From Pseudoduganella plicata (GTDB lineage: Bacteria > Pseudomonadota > Gammaproteobacteria > Burkholderiales > Burkholderiaceae_D), in the NCBI RefSeq assembly GCF_004421005.1, contig NZ_CP038026.1, forward strand, positions 1,736,001 to 1,800,000: a stretch of 64,000 nucleotides of DNA. The letters are read 5' to 3'. Made by a program: the position numbers and the translations under genes. This document shows positions 29,238 through 38,063 of the stretch, in pieces; positions within the stretch are counted from its first letter, which is position 1; the number at the start of each line of letters is the position of its first letter. Below the pieces are notes generated by a model, which was given only the letters and a program-made list of their open reading frames with translations, did no database searches and was not told the origin of the DNA.

Positions 29238-30260
29238 ATGACGGCCCCTGGCGGCGTCACGATCCGCGATATCGCCCGTGCCGCCGGCGTTTCGGCCGGT
29301 ACCATTTCGCGCGCGCTGAAGAATGAACCGGGCCTGACGGAATCGACGCGCCAGATGGTGCTCAGCACCGCGCGCGAACTGGGCTACGATTTCTGCAAAT
29401 TGCGGCCGAAACGGCTGCGCCGCCTCACCTTCCTGCTGCATCGCCAGCACAACACGGCGTCGAGCAGCCCTTTTTACTCGCCCGTGCTGCACGGCGCCGA
29501 GGAAGCCTGCCGCAAGCAAGGCATCGTGCTGTCGTTCATGGCCGTGGGCCCCGCCGACGGGCTGGCGGACCAGCTGCGCATCCATGCGCCGGACGCCATC
29601 GTCTGCGCCGGCTTTTTCGAGCCCGAGCTGCTGACGGCGCTGCGCGGCACGGGCAAGCCCATCGTGCTGATCGACATGAAACTTCGCGGCTACAGCTCCG
29701 TCAATCCGGACAATATGATGGGCGGCTACCTGGCAACGAAGCACCTGATCGACCGGGGCCGCGAACGCGTGGGCTTCATCTCCGGTTCACTGAGCCATTA
29801 CAGCATCCGCGAGCGGGCGCGCGGCTATCGCCAGGCCCTGTACGAGGCCGGCATTCTGGCCGACCCGCGGCTGGAAGCCGGCCTGCCCGATGGCGTGGAC
29901 CTGGAAACGGGCGCATGGGAAGCGACAGACACCTTGCTGGCCCTGCCGAAACCGCCGGACGCGCTGTTCTGCTACAACGACAGTGCGGCGCTGGTGGCGA
30001 TGCGCTGCTGCCTGGCGAAAGGGCTGAAGGTGCCGCACGATATTTCGATCGTCGGCTTCGACGACATTTCAACGGCCGTGCTGGGCCACCGGCCGCTGAC
30101 AACGCTGCGCATCAACAAGAAGGAGCTGGGCGCGATGGGTGTCGCGATGCTGCTGGACGGCCGCATCAACGAAGTGGAGGAAAGAATTTCACCCGTGGAG
30201 CTGGTCATCCGCGCCAGCACCGTATGCCAGGACGCGCCGCGACGACGAAGCACGCTTTGA
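29238..30260 (+). CDS. LacI-family transcriptional regulator
   Basis: 340 residues from the ATG at 29238 (MTAPGGVTIRDIARAAGVS), which has GGGGAGGA upstream. The open frame extends further 5' but that part has no family resemblance. The N-terminal helix-turn-helix VTIRDIARAAGVSAGTISRAL is followed by the hinge region and a periplasmic-binding-protein-like domain with VGFDDISTAVLGHRPLTTLRI. It heads the plus-strand operon and lies next to two of three copies of a 21-bp dyad, so it is the likely local regulator of mannan use. The ligand is unknown. Confidence 0.92.
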   Translation: MTAPGGVTIRDIARAAGVSAGTISRALKNEPGLTESTRQMVLSTARELGYDFCKLRPKRLRRLTFLLHRQHNTASSSPFYSPVLHGAEEACRKQGIVLSFMAVGPADGLADQLRIHAPDAIVCAGFFEPELLTALRGTGKPIVLIDMKLRGYSSVNPDNMMGGYLATKHLIDRGRERVGFISGSLSHYSIRERARGYRQALYEAGILADPRLEAGLPDGVDLETGAWEATDTLLALPKPPDALFCYNDSAALVAMRCCLAKGLKVPHDISIVGFDDISTAVLGHRPLTTLRINKKELGAMGVAMLLDGRINEVEERISPVELVIRASTVCQDAPRRRSTL

Positions 30261-30309
30261 TATCGGAGTCCGATGCCCCGGAGGACTCCTGCAAGGCGGA
30301 GGAACAACC

Positions 30310-30528
30310 ATGCCTGAAAGGCGGAAGCGATCAGGCAGGCAGCGGATGACGAAGGCAGCAGATCAGAAAGCAGCAGATCAAGAGAGCAGCAGATCAGACG
30401 CTGCAAATCGAGAAAGCAGTAGAACGGAAGGCAGTAGACCAACGCAGGAGCCCGTGACAGCGGGCGCCACTCACTCAAGAACGGACGATTCATGTTACCA
30501 GATTTTCATGCACGCGAAACGCTGCTGA
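30310..30528 (+). CDS. Possible 72-residue leader ORF overlapping the AGE gene
   Basis: ATG at 30310 is preceded by GGCGGAGGAAC, one of the strongest ribosome sites in the region. The encoded peptide (MPERRKRSGRQRMTKAADQK at its start) is hydrophilic and low in complexity, rich in Ala, Asp, Gln, Ser and Arg, and includes the tandem repeat at 30355-30399. It ends at 30528, 37 bases inside the isomerase gene in another frame. No family is recognised. It may be a coupled leader that helps start translation of the weakly initiated isomerase, or chance. Confidence 0.35.
   Translation: MPERRKRSGRQRMTKAADQKAADQESSRSDAANRESSRTEGSRPTQEPVTAGATHSRTDDSCYQIFMHAKRC
30355..30399 (+). repeat. Three imperfect 15-16 bp tandem repeats
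   Basis: GCAGCAGATCAGAAA, GCAGCAGATCAAGAGA and GCAGCAGATCAGAC follow each other directly in the gap between the regulator and isomerase genes, with a decayed further copy downstream (GAAAGCAGTAGAAC). The tract is purine-rich on the mRNA strand. Copy number could vary by slippage. Confidence 0.75.
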
Positions 30529-31697
30529 GGCATATCCGCCACACCCGCCAGTTCTACGATCCGCGCTCGGTGGATCCGACCGGCGGCTTCCATCACTTCT
30601 ATAAAGACGACGGCACCGTCTACGATGCGCACACGCGCCACCTCGTCAGCAGCACGCGCTTCATCTTCAACTACGCGATGGCTTACCGCCAGTTCGGCGA
30701 GGAAGCGGACCGCGGGCGGCTGCGCCACGGCCTGGCCTTCCTGCGCGACGTGCACCGCAATGCCGCCACGGGCGGCTACGCATGGGAACTGCAGTGGCAG
30801 GACGGGCGCAAGACCGTTACCGACAGAACCAATCACTGCTACGGCCTGGCCTTCGTGCTGCTGGCATATTCGCATGCGCTGATGGCCGGCGAAACGAGTG
30901 CGCGCGAATACGTGACCGAAACGTTCGACCTGATGGAGCAGCGGTTCTGGGAGCCGCAACATGGCCTGTATGCCGACGAGGCGAGCGCCGACTGGGTCGT
31001 ATCGGCCTACCGCGGCCAAAACGCCAACATGCATGCGTGCGAAGCGCTGATCGCCGCATACGAGGCCACGGGCGAAACGCGCTACCTGCACCGCGCCGAG
31101 ACATTGGCGCACAATATCGCCGTGCGCCAGGCCGGCCTGGCCGACGACCTGGTGTGGGAGCACTACCGCGCCGACTGGTCGGTGGACCCGGACTACAACC
31201 GCCACGACAGCACCAATATCTTCCGTCCCTGGGGCTACCAGCCAGGCCACCTGACGGAATGGGCCAAGCTCCTGCTGCTGCTCGAACGCCATGCGGCGTC
31301 CCTGGCGGGGCCGTCCGGCTGGCTGCTGCCGCGCGCCGTGCAGTTCTTCGACGCGGCGCTCGACAAGGCATGGGACAAGGAACACGGCGGCATCCACTAC
31401 GGCTTCGGCCCGGACGGCACCATCTGCGACGCCCACAAGTATTTCTGGGTGCAGGCGGAAAGCCTCGCGGCCGCGGCGCTGCTGGGCGCGCGCACGGGCG
31501 AGGCGCGTTTCTGGCACTGGTACGACCGGCTGTGGGCCTACAGCTGGGAGCATTTCGTCGACCATACCCATGGCGCCTGGTACCGCATCCTGGGCGCCGA
31601 CAACCGCAAGCTGACCGACGAGAAGAGCCCCGCCGGCAAGGTGGACTACCACACGATGGGCGCCTGCTACGAAGTGCTCAAGGTTCTGAAGGACTGA
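30492..31697 (+). CDS. AGE-family isomerase, probable D-mannose isomerase
   Basis: 401-residue member of the N-acylglucosamine 2-epimerase family, an (alpha/alpha)6 barrel. Family landmarks include VSSTRFIFNYAMAY, RTNHCYGLAFVLLAYSHAL, the block RPWGYQPGHLTEWAKLLLLL and the C-terminal HKYFWVQAES and DYHTMGACYE, which contain the His/Glu residues expected at the active site. Related YihS-type enzymes convert mannose to fructose. With a mannanase upstream and a PfkB kinase one base downstream, mannose isomerase fits better than cellobiose epimerase. The ribosome site is weak, which may explain the leader ORF in front. Confidence 0.88.
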   Translation: MLPDFHARETLLRHIRHTRQFYDPRSVDPTGGFHHFYKDDGTVYDAHTRHLVSSTRFIFNYAMAYRQFGEEADRGRLRHGLAFLRDVHRNAATGGYAWELQWQDGRKTVTDRTNHCYGLAFVLLAYSHALMAGETSAREYVTETFDLMEQRFWEPQHGLYADEASADWVVSAYRGQNANMHACEALIAAYEATGETRYLHRAETLAHNIAVRQAGLADDLVWEHYRADWSVDPDYNRHDSTNIFRPWGYQPGHLTEWAKLLLLLERHAASLAGPSGWLLPRAVQFFDAALDKAWDKEHGGIHYGFGPDGTICDAHKYFWVQAESLAAAALLGARTGEARFWHWYDRLWAYSWEHFVDHTHGAWYRILGADNRKLTDEKSPAGKVDYHTMGACYEVLKVLKD

Positions 31698-31698
31698 C

Positions 31699-32616
31699 AT
31701 GGCCCACTTCCCGGAATTCGTGTCGGCCGGCGAGGCGCTGACGGACCTGATCGTGACGGACCCGCAGCAGCAGCACTGGCTCAGCGTGACAGGCGGCTCG
31801 ACGTGGAACGTGGCGCGCACGATGGCGGCGCTCGGCCTGCCCAGCGCGTTCGCCGGCGCCATCAGCCGCGACGTGTTCGGCGATGCGCTGTGGCGCGCCA
31901 CCGAAGCGGCGGGCCTGGACACGCGCTTCACGCAACGTCTCGACAAGGCGCCGCTCCTCGCGGTCGTGCACCGGCTCGACCCGCCCACCTACTTCTTCAT
32001 CGGCGACGACAGCGCCGACCTGCACTTCGACGCCGCCCTGCTGCCCGACGGCTGGCGCACGCACTGCCGCTGGCTGCACTTCGGCGGCATCAGCCTGGCG
32101 CGCGAACCGCTGGCCTCGAAGCTGGTTGCGCTGGCGCGCGAAGCGAAAGCGGCCGGCATCGGCATCAGCTTCGATCCGAACTACCGCCGGCTGATGGACG
32201 AGCGCTACGATCCCACCTTGCGGGCGATGACGGCGCTGGCCGATGTCGTCAAGGTGTCAGAAGAGGACCTCGTCGGCCTGTTCCGGCATGACGACACGGT
32301 CGCGTCGTTCGCGCAGCTGCGCGAGTTCAATCCGGCGGCACGCTTCCTGTACACGAAGGGTGCCGAAGGAGCGTCGCTGCATATCGGCGCCGGGAGCTGG
32401 CAGGTTGCCGCGCCCGCCGTGCAGGTGCAGGACACCGTCGGCGCGGGCGATGCCAGCATCGCGGCCTTCGTCCACAGCCTGTTGCGCGAGGCTGGCCGTA
32501 CGCCCTTGCAGCATTTGCAGTGTGCCGTGGCGGCAGGGGCTGCGGCTTGCCTGGGCGCCGGGGCCACGCCGCCTTCGCTGGCGCAGATTGCGGAGTTGAT
32601 GGCAGCGATGGACTGA
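31699..32616 (+). CDS. PfkB-family carbohydrate kinase, probable fructokinase
   Basis: 305-residue ribokinase-like sugar kinase. N-terminal FVSAGEALTDLIV and the Gly block TGGSTWNVARTMAALG bind sugar, and the PfkB signature QDTVGAGDAS near residues 244-253 holds the catalytic base Asp251. Phosphorylating the fructose made by the preceding isomerase would feed fructose-6-phosphate to glycolysis. The start codon ATG follows the isomerase stop by one base. Sugar specificity is inferred only from context. Confidence 0.88.
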   Translation: MAHFPEFVSAGEALTDLIVTDPQQQHWLSVTGGSTWNVARTMAALGLPSAFAGAISRDVFGDALWRATEAAGLDTRFTQRLDKAPLLAVVHRLDPPTYFFIGDDSADLHFDAALLPDGWRTHCRWLHFGGISLAREPLASKLVALAREAKAAGIGISFDPNYRRLMDERYDPTLRAMTALADVVKVSEEDLVGLFRHDDTVASFAQLREFNPAARFLYTKGAEGASLHIGAGSWQVAAPAVQVQDTVGAGDASIAAFVHSLLREAGRTPLQHLQCAVAAGAAACLGAGATPPSLAQIAELMAAMD

Positions 32617-32681
32617 GGTCCGCTGCAACGTCGGGGCGATGCCTTATGATGGCGGCACGATCATCCCGCTGGAGTGCACGC

Positions 32682-34079
32682 ATGAAATTCGCCCTGACCT
32701 TCTCCGCCCTGCTGCTGTCCGGCGCCGCCCACGCGGCACCCGTCGATGCGGCCCGCCTGTACCAGACCCATTGCGCCCAATGCCACGGCGCCAACCTCGA
32801 AGGCGCCGCTGGACCCAGTCTGGTGGACCGGCAGTGGCTGTACGGCGCGCCCACCCGCGCCAACCTGGCGAAGGTGATCGCCAACGGCGTGCCGGCCAAG
32901 GGCATGCCCGCGTGGTCGCAGACGCTGTCGACAGCGCAGATCGCGCAGCTCGCTGCGTACATCGAACCGGGTGCGAAGCGTGTCGCTGCTGCCGCGTCGG
33001 CGACGCCCGTTGCGGTGTCGAAGCAGGACGGCGACCTGGCCCACCTGACACTGCCGAAAGGCTTTTCCATCGCCGTCTATGCCGAAGGTGTCGAGTCGGC
33101 ACGCTCGATGGCGGTGTCCGGCACCGGCATCGTCTACGTCGGCTCGCGCAAGGCCGGCAAGGTCTACGCCGTCGTCGACGGCAATGCCGACGGCGTAGCC
33201 GATAAAGTGGTCACCGTCGCATCAAGCCTGAACAACCCGATCGGCGTGACCCTGCTGAACGGCGCGCTGTACGTGGCCGAGATCGGGCGCGTCATCCGCT
33301 TCGACGATATCGACCGTACCTACGCGGCCAAGCCGGCGTACAAGGTCGTCAAGGCCGACCTGCCGGACGACAAATGGCACGGCGAGAAGGTCATCAAGGC
33401 AGGGCCGGACGGCAAGCTGTACATCCCCGTCGGTTCGCCCTGCAATACGTGTAATCGGGAGGACGAGGCCTACTCGAAGATCTGGCGCATGAACCCCGAC
33501 GGTTCCGGCTGGGAGATGTACGCGGGCGGCATCCGCAACACGGTGGGTTTCGCGTTCCACCCGGTGACGAAGCAGCTGTGGTTTACCGACAACGGCCCGG
33601 ACGAAATGGGCGACAACACGCCCTCATGCGAACTGAATGTGGCGCCGGAAAAAGGCATGCACTTCGGCTTCCCGTACTGCCACGGCGGCGTGTTCCCCGA
33701 CCCGCAATTCGGCAAGGCGAACAGCTGCGCGACCTACACGCCACCCGTGGCGAAACTGGGTCCGCACGTGGCGCCGCTGGGCCTCGCGTTCTATACCGGC
33801 ACGCAGTTCCCGCCACAGTACCGCAACGCCGTCTTCATCGCCGAACACGGGTCGTGGAACCGCACCCAGAAGATCGGCTACAAGGTCAGCCTCGTCACCC
33901 TGTACGGCAACCAGGAAGTCTCCACGACGACGTTTATCGACGGCTTCCTGCAGGGCGACGACGTGTCCGGGCGGCCCGTCGACATCGCGGTGCTGGCGGA
34001 CGGCTCGATGCTCATTTCCGACGACTATGCGGGCCGGATCTACCGCGTCAGCTATGACGGAAAGTCTGCTGCAAAATAA
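32682..34079 (+). CDS. Cytochrome c fused to a sorbosone-dehydrogenase-like beta propeller
   Basis: 465 residues from the ATG at 32682 (MKFALTFSALLLSGAAHA signal peptide; GGAG upstream). Residues about 20-95 form a small class I cytochrome c with CAQCH heme motif and an axial Met in GMPAW. The rest is a PQQ-dependent sugar (sorbosone) dehydrogenase-type propeller with GYVGSRKAGKVYAV-like repeats, GEKVIKAGPDGKLYIPVGSPCN, GGIRNTVGFAFHPVT and FIAEHGSWNR. It is predicted to oxidise a sugar or aldose periplasmically and pass electrons to its own heme. It ends the plus-strand operon, 65 bases after the kinase, though it may have its own promoter. Confidence 0.85.
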   Translation: MKFALTFSALLLSGAAHAAPVDAARLYQTHCAQCHGANLEGAAGPSLVDRQWLYGAPTRANLAKVIANGVPAKGMPAWSQTLSTAQIAQLAAYIEPGAKRVAAAASATPVAVSKQDGDLAHLTLPKGFSIAVYAEGVESARSMAVSGTGIVYVGSRKAGKVYAVVDGNADGVADKVVTVASSLNNPIGVTLLNGALYVAEIGRVIRFDDIDRTYAAKPAYKVVKADLPDDKWHGEKVIKAGPDGKLYIPVGSPCNTCNREDEAYSKIWRMNPDGSGWEMYAGGIRNTVGFAFHPVTKQLWFTDNGPDEMGDNTPSCELNVAPEKGMHFGFPYCHGGVFPDPQFGKANSCATYTPPVAKLGPHVAPLGLAFYTGTQFPPQYRNAVFIAEHGSWNRTQKIGYKVSLVTLYGNQEVSTTTFIDGFLQGDDVSGRPVDIAVLADGSMLISDDYAGRIYRVSYDGKSAAK

Positions 34080-34176
34080 TCAAGCCTCTGCTTAGTAACC
34101 CAATCTCCCGCACGGCGCACTATTTCCGGTGTGCCCGCGGGGCGCGACTTCCGGTAAGAGATTCTCCGCATTTTTG

Positions 34177-34205
34177 TTGCTGCGCATCAATTGTCCTGCT
34201 ATTCT
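34177..34205 (+). promoter_or_regulatory. Candidate sigma-70 promoter for the chemoreceptor
   Basis: TTGCTG at 34177-34182, a 17-base spacer, then TATTCT at 34200-34205 preceded by TGC, an extended -10. The 314-base gap 34080-34393 otherwise holds only a weak stem (34114-34135) after the dehydrogenase stop and a long C/G-rich leader; no gene is visible in it. Confidence 0.45.
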
Positions 34206-34393
34206 CACGCCTGAGCTAACGGACATCGCGGCGGCCCCATCCCCTCGCCCGCCCACCGCCTGCCTCGCCGTGCGCGACGGGTCCCGTCCGCCTGCCATCC
34301 GCGCCCGACCCCTGCGCACAGTCCGATGCGTGCGCATCGCCCCTAACACGCGCCAGGGCCCCCGAGGCTCTGCGTCTCACGGAAAGCTCCCCC

Positions 34394-36007
34394 ATGCTGC
34401 ACCGTTTAAGTATTCGTACCCGCCTGATCGCCACGATGGCCATCCTTGGCCTCATCATCGTCTTCATCGGCCTCCTCGGCATCTACGGCATGCGTTCCGT
34501 GAACGCGTCGCTGGAGGACGTCTACAGCGACCAGCTGCAATCGTCGATCGCGATTGCCGAAGCGAAGAATCACCTGAGCCGCGCACGGCTGGCGCAGGAC
34601 CGCGGCGTATTCCACCCCGAATCCCCCGATCTGGAAAAGCTGCTGGAAAGGGTGAACAGCTTTATCGTCAAATCGGATAACGCATGGCAGCGCTATATGG
34701 CGCTGGAGCAGGGTCCCGAAGAACAGACGCTGGCGGACGTAGTGGCGCAAACCCGCAAGGCAATGATCGAGCAGGGCCTGAACGCAATGTCCACGGCGCT
34801 GCGCAGCGGCGACAAGGCACGCATCGACCAGCTGGCAATGACGGACATGCAAAAGCTGTTCTCGGCCTTCAGTGACGCCTCCGACAAGCTCGATCAATAC
34901 CAGGTCGATGCGTCACGCGAGGAATTTGAAGCCAGCCAGAAGCTGTACGGTACCGTGCTGACGCTGTCGATCGGCGCCGTGCTTGGCGGCCTGGTGCTGA
35001 TGGTCGTGACCAGCGTTGTGCTGATGCGCGCCATCATGGCGCCGCTGCGCGAGGCGCTCGGCCATTTCGATGCGATGTCGTCTGGCGACCTGTCGCGCAC
35101 CGTGGACACCAGCCGTCACGACGAAATGGGTACGCTGCTGAAAGGCCTGGACGCCATGCAGCGCCAGCTGGCCGTTACCGTGACCGCCGTACGCGAAGGC
35201 AGCGGCTCGATCGCCGTGGCCAGCGCGGAAATTGCCGATGGCAACCTGGATCTGTCGCGCCGCACCGAACAGCAGGCGGCCAGCCTGGAGGAAACCGCGT
35301 CGTCGCTGGAAGAGCTGACCGCCACCGTGCGCCAGAACGCGGACAACGCCCGCCAGGCCAACCAGATGGTGGGCTCGGCATCGACGGTCGCGCAACAGGG
35401 CGGCCAGCTGGTCGCGCAGGTAGTCAATACGATGGGAACGATCACGGAATCGTCGCACAAGATCGTCGACATCATCGCCGTCATCGACGGCATCGCGTTC
35501 CAGACCAATATCCTGGCGCTGAATGCGGCGGTCGAAGCGGCCCGCGCGGGCGAGCAGGGTCGCGGCTTTGCCGTCGTGGCATCGGAAGTGCGCAACCTGG
35601 CGCAGCGCTCGGCCGCGGCGGCGAAGGAAATCAAGGCGCTGATCGACAGCTCCGTTGCCAATGTCAACACCGGTTCCGCGCTGGTGGATCAGGCAGGCTG
35701 CACGATGACGCAGATCGTCACCAGCGTGGCGCAGGTGGCGGACATCATGACGGAGATCATGTCGGCCAGCACGGAACAAAGCGCCGGCATCGACCTGATT
35801 CACAACGCTGTCGTACAGATGGACCAGGTCACGCAGCAGAATGCCGCGCTGGTCGAGGAAGCGGCGGCCGCCGCGGGCGCGCTGCAGGAGCAGGCTGCGA
35901 CGCTGGAAGAGACGGTCAGCGTGTTCCGCCTGCAGCAGGCAACCGCGCCGGCGGCTGCGCTGCGCCGGCCGGCGCCGGCATCTTCGGGACGCCTGGCGCT
36001 CGCCTGA
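34394..36007 (+). CDS. Methyl-accepting chemotaxis protein
   Basis: 537-residue chemoreceptor. It has a first membrane helix at about residues 13-33, a ~155-residue periplasmic four-helix (Tar-type) ligand domain, a second helix at about 188-212, and a HAMP domain ([20 protein letters not shown]). The cytoplasmic signalling hairpin has its tip [20 protein letters not shown], which binds CheA/CheW. Methylation-helix Glu/Gln pairs flank the tip. The C-terminus ([16 protein letters not shown]) lacks the NWETF-type pentapeptide. The ligand is unknown, but its place next to the mannan locus makes a sugar-related signal possible. Confidence 0.95.
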   Translation: MLHRLSIRTRLIATMAILGLIIVFIGLLGIYGMRSVNASLEDVYSDQLQSSIAIAEAKNHLSRARLAQDRGVFHPESPDLEKLLERVNSFIVKSDNAWQRYMALEQGPEEQTLADVVAQTRKAMIEQGLNAMSTALRSGDKARIDQLAMTDMQKLFSAFSDASDKLDQYQVDASREEFEASQKLYGTVLTLSIGAVLGGLVLMVVTSVVLMRAIMAPLREALGHFDAMSSGDLSRTVDTSRHDEMGTLLKGLDAMQRQLAVTVTAVREGSGSIAVASAEIADGNLDLSRRTEQQAASLEETASSLEELTATVRQNADNARQANQMVGSASTVAQQGGQLVAQVVNTMGTITESSHKIVDIIAVIDGIAFQTNILALNAAVEAARAGEQGRGFAVVASEVRNLAQRSAAAAKEIKALIDSSVANVNTGSALVDQAGCTMTQIVTSVAQVADIMTEIMSASTEQSAGIDLIHNAVVQMDQVTQQNAALVEEAAAAAGALQEQAATLEETVSVFRLQQATAPAAALRRPAPASSGRLALA

Positions 36008-36024
36008 CGTCCGCGCAACAGCGC

Positions 36025-36630
36025 TTACGCTGCCGTTTGCTTGCGGCGGCGCCGCACGATGGCGCCCACCGCGCAAAGACCCGCGCCGAACATCGCATAG
36101 GTGGCCGGTTCAGGTACGGCTGAAACGCTGACAGCTATCGAGGTCTGCGTATTGGGCGTCCAGCGGAAGCCGTCGTAGCGGGTGATGCCTTCGCCCCACG
36201 TGTACTGGAAATAGCTGTAGGCTGCCTCACCGCTGGAGACGTAGCTGCCGGACGACGCCTCGAAATAGGTGCTGTGCTCCCAGGCCTCGAACGTCAGCGC
36301 GTTATCGCCGTTGTAGGAAAATTGATCCAGGCACCAGCTCGTCCCCATACCGTCCCGCCCGCAACGGCCATAGGTATCGATCAGATAATGGTCGATGGAG
36401 ATGTAGTCGAACGAGAAGGTCAGGATTTCATCGGCGTTGATTTGACCGTCTGTATTAGTGTCGTAGCCCACTGCCCGGAGCTGGCCGGTGCGCGCCGGAT
36501 CGAATTCGCCCGTGTTGTAGTCGGCAAGTCCCGTGTAGGTGGCAGTGATCGTATAGTACAGGGGCGCGGCCTGGGCCTGGGCCAGGACGCACAGCCCAAA
36601 CGATCCGGCTAAAGCGAGTTTCTTAAGCAT
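36025..36630 (-). CDS. PEP-CTERM sorting-domain protein with an EF-hand-like loop
   Basis: 201 residues from the ATG at 36630 (MLKKLALAGSFGLCVLAQAQA signal peptide; GGGGG ribosome site). The C-terminus VPEPATYAMFGAGLCAVGAI followed by RRRRKQ is a classical PEP-CTERM tripartite signal, recognised by an exosortase. Mid-protein, DTNTDGQINADE matches an EF-hand calcium loop. Aromatic and Gly/Ser/Tyr residues dominate the rest. Such proteins are exported and processed at the inner membrane, usually in exopolysaccharide-making bacteria. It is convergent with the chemoreceptor, 17 bases apart. Confidence 0.88.
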   Translation of the reverse strand: MLKKLALAGSFGLCVLAQAQAAPLYYTITATYTGLADYNTGEFDPARTGQLRAVGYDTNTDGQINADEILTFSFDYISIDHYLIDTYGRCGRDGMGTSWCLDQFSYNGDNALTFEAWEHSTYFEASSGSYVSSGEAAYSYFQYTWGEGITRYDGFRWTPNTQTSIAVSVSAVPEPATYAMFGAGLCAVGAIVRRRRKQTAA

Positions 36631-36710
36631 CTGTTTTCCCCCTTGGTTTATAGAGTTGATATTATTATGAAAGCTAATCAAGGACGCTCCCGCCCAGGAT
36701 AACCGACATA

Positions 36711-36733
36711 ATTAAATATATTAATTATTTAAT
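36711..36733. repeat. AT-only palindrome upstream of the PEP-CTERM gene
   Basis: ATTAAATA (36711-36718) and TATTTAAT (36726-36733) are perfect complements around a 7-base AT loop in an otherwise GC-rich genome. It lies about 80-100 bases before the PEP-CTERM start and 82 bases from the end of the convergent-side zinc-ribbon gene. It could be an UP element, a nucleoid-protein site, or a regulator site. Confidence 0.6.
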
Positions 36734-36814
36734 ATCTTGCCGTAAAGGGGATTTCGCGCGGACGCATGCCATTGCACCAGCCGCTGACAATGTGTGCCGT
36801 TCCCGCATCGCCGT

Positions 36815-37876
36815 CTAAACCTTTGCCACCTGCCCCACTTCCGCACCCGTCCCACACGAAAAGCAGAACCGCGTGAATGCATTGCGGCGCGTCGTGCATG
36901 CCACGCAGCGCTTGAACAAACCGATGCCGCAGTGCGGACAGAAATCGATCGCCGGATCCTTCAGATCGAGCGGGCGTTCGCAACCGGGACAAACGCCCTT
37001 GCCCATGCGGGTCAGCGCCGCATCGTAGTCGAGACTCAGGCTCTCGCGCCGCTCGGTATCGGGCAACGCTTCCACCGCTTTCTGGCGTTCGAGGTAGCGC
37101 TGCAGCGACACGATGGCCTGCCGCCCCACCAGCACCGTGATGAGGATGCCGACGACGTAACGCACATACCCGCCGTAACTGGGCAGATACGGCACCAGCT
37201 CGACAAAGAACGCGAACAGCGCGAAGAAGATGAAGCCCCAGACGAACGGCCACCACGTGCCGCGGCGCTTGTGCTTCCACATCCACGCGGCGACCAGCAG
37301 CAGCGGCAGTGTCAGCGCCAGGCGGTAGCCGAACACGCGCAGTTCGCGCCGTCGCTCGGCATCGTCATAGCGCTGCGTCGCGGCCTGCTCCAGCGTCTGC
37401 CATTGCACCTGCGCGCGGTGGTGCGCCTGTCTTGCGTCGAGGTGGCGTTGTTCCTGCACCTCGACCGCGCCAAGCGCCGTGCGTTCCGCGGCCTGCAGCT
37501 CGTCCAGCTGGCGCGTACGCTCGATCAGTTCCCGGTCCTGGTCCGGCCGCGCCGTGGCGTGCCGGGTAGCCCGCCAGTTGTTGAACGACTCGCGCGCCGA
37601 TGCCGTGTTGGCCTTCGCCATCTTGTGCCGCTGCTCGGCCTGCGCCAGCACCTCGCCGGCGTCGTTCATCGTCCTGAGCGCGGCCGCCAGCGCTTCGCGC
37701 GCCGGCGGACCTTCGCGCGGGTCGATGAAATGCTCCACGCTCAAGGGTTCTTCGACCAGGTTCAGGTTATCGACCACCTTACCGCCCAGGCCAATAAGAA
37801 AGAAGGCAAACGCCAGCGCCACCAGCCACAGGCCGCGCTGGAACCATTTTTCCGAAAGCCGCAGTGCCTTGCTCAT
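36815..37876 (-). CDS. Zinc-ribbon membrane protein with coiled coil, function unknown
   Basis: 353 residues. An N-terminal membrane helix (about 17-36) is followed by a long Ala/Glu/Gln/Arg-rich probable coiled coil (about 60-175), then three further hydrophobic segments (about 183-256). The C-terminus has two zinc ribbons: CPGCERP with CPHCG, and CVAC with CFSCG. The layout suggests an envelope scaffold whose ribbons face the cytoplasm. No enzymatic motif is recognised. Confidence 0.75.
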   Translation of the reverse strand: MSKALRLSEKWFQRGLWLVALAFAFFLIGLGGKVVDNLNLVEEPLSVEHFIDPREGPPAREALAAALRTMNDAGEVLAQAEQRHKMAKANTASARESFNNWRATRHATARPDQDRELIERTRQLDELQAAERTALGAVEVQEQRHLDARQAHHRAQVQWQTLEQAATQRYDDAERRRELRVFGYRLALTLPLLLVAAWMWKHKRRGTWWPFVWGFIFFALFAFFVELVPYLPSYGGYVRYVVGILITVLVGRQAIVSLQRYLERQKAVEALPDTERRESLSLDYDAALTRMGKGVCPGCERPLDLKDPAIDFCPHCGIGLFKRCVACTTRRNAFTRFCFSCGTGAEVGQVAKV

Positions 37877-37987
37877 ATTTACTCCGAGTTAATAGAAGTC
37901 CGGAGAATAGCATTGTTGCGCCGGCAATTTATCCATAGCGGTCGATACCTGGCGGAGAACGCAGGGCTGTCTGTGGCGACCGGGCAT

Positions 37988-38019
37988 AAAAAAGCCGCCA
38001 AGGCTTACACCCTGGCGGC
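37988..38019 (-). terminator. Intrinsic terminator of the rpsO-pnp unit
   Basis: On the minus strand GCCGCC and GGCGGC (with extra inner pairing AGG/CTT) form a stem around GTGTAAGC, followed directly by six T. It lies 45 bases past the pnp stop codon. Confidence 0.88.
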
Positions 38020-38063
38020 CAACAGTCCCGGGATCGCGGTCCCGGTCTGTTCTTTCGGCAGAT

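Noticed and set aside
36700-36740. Sigma-54 promoter for the PEP-CTERM gene
   Set aside because: Some PEP-CTERM genes are sigma-54 dependent, but no TGGCAC-N5-TTGC pattern was found in this gap on the minus strand.
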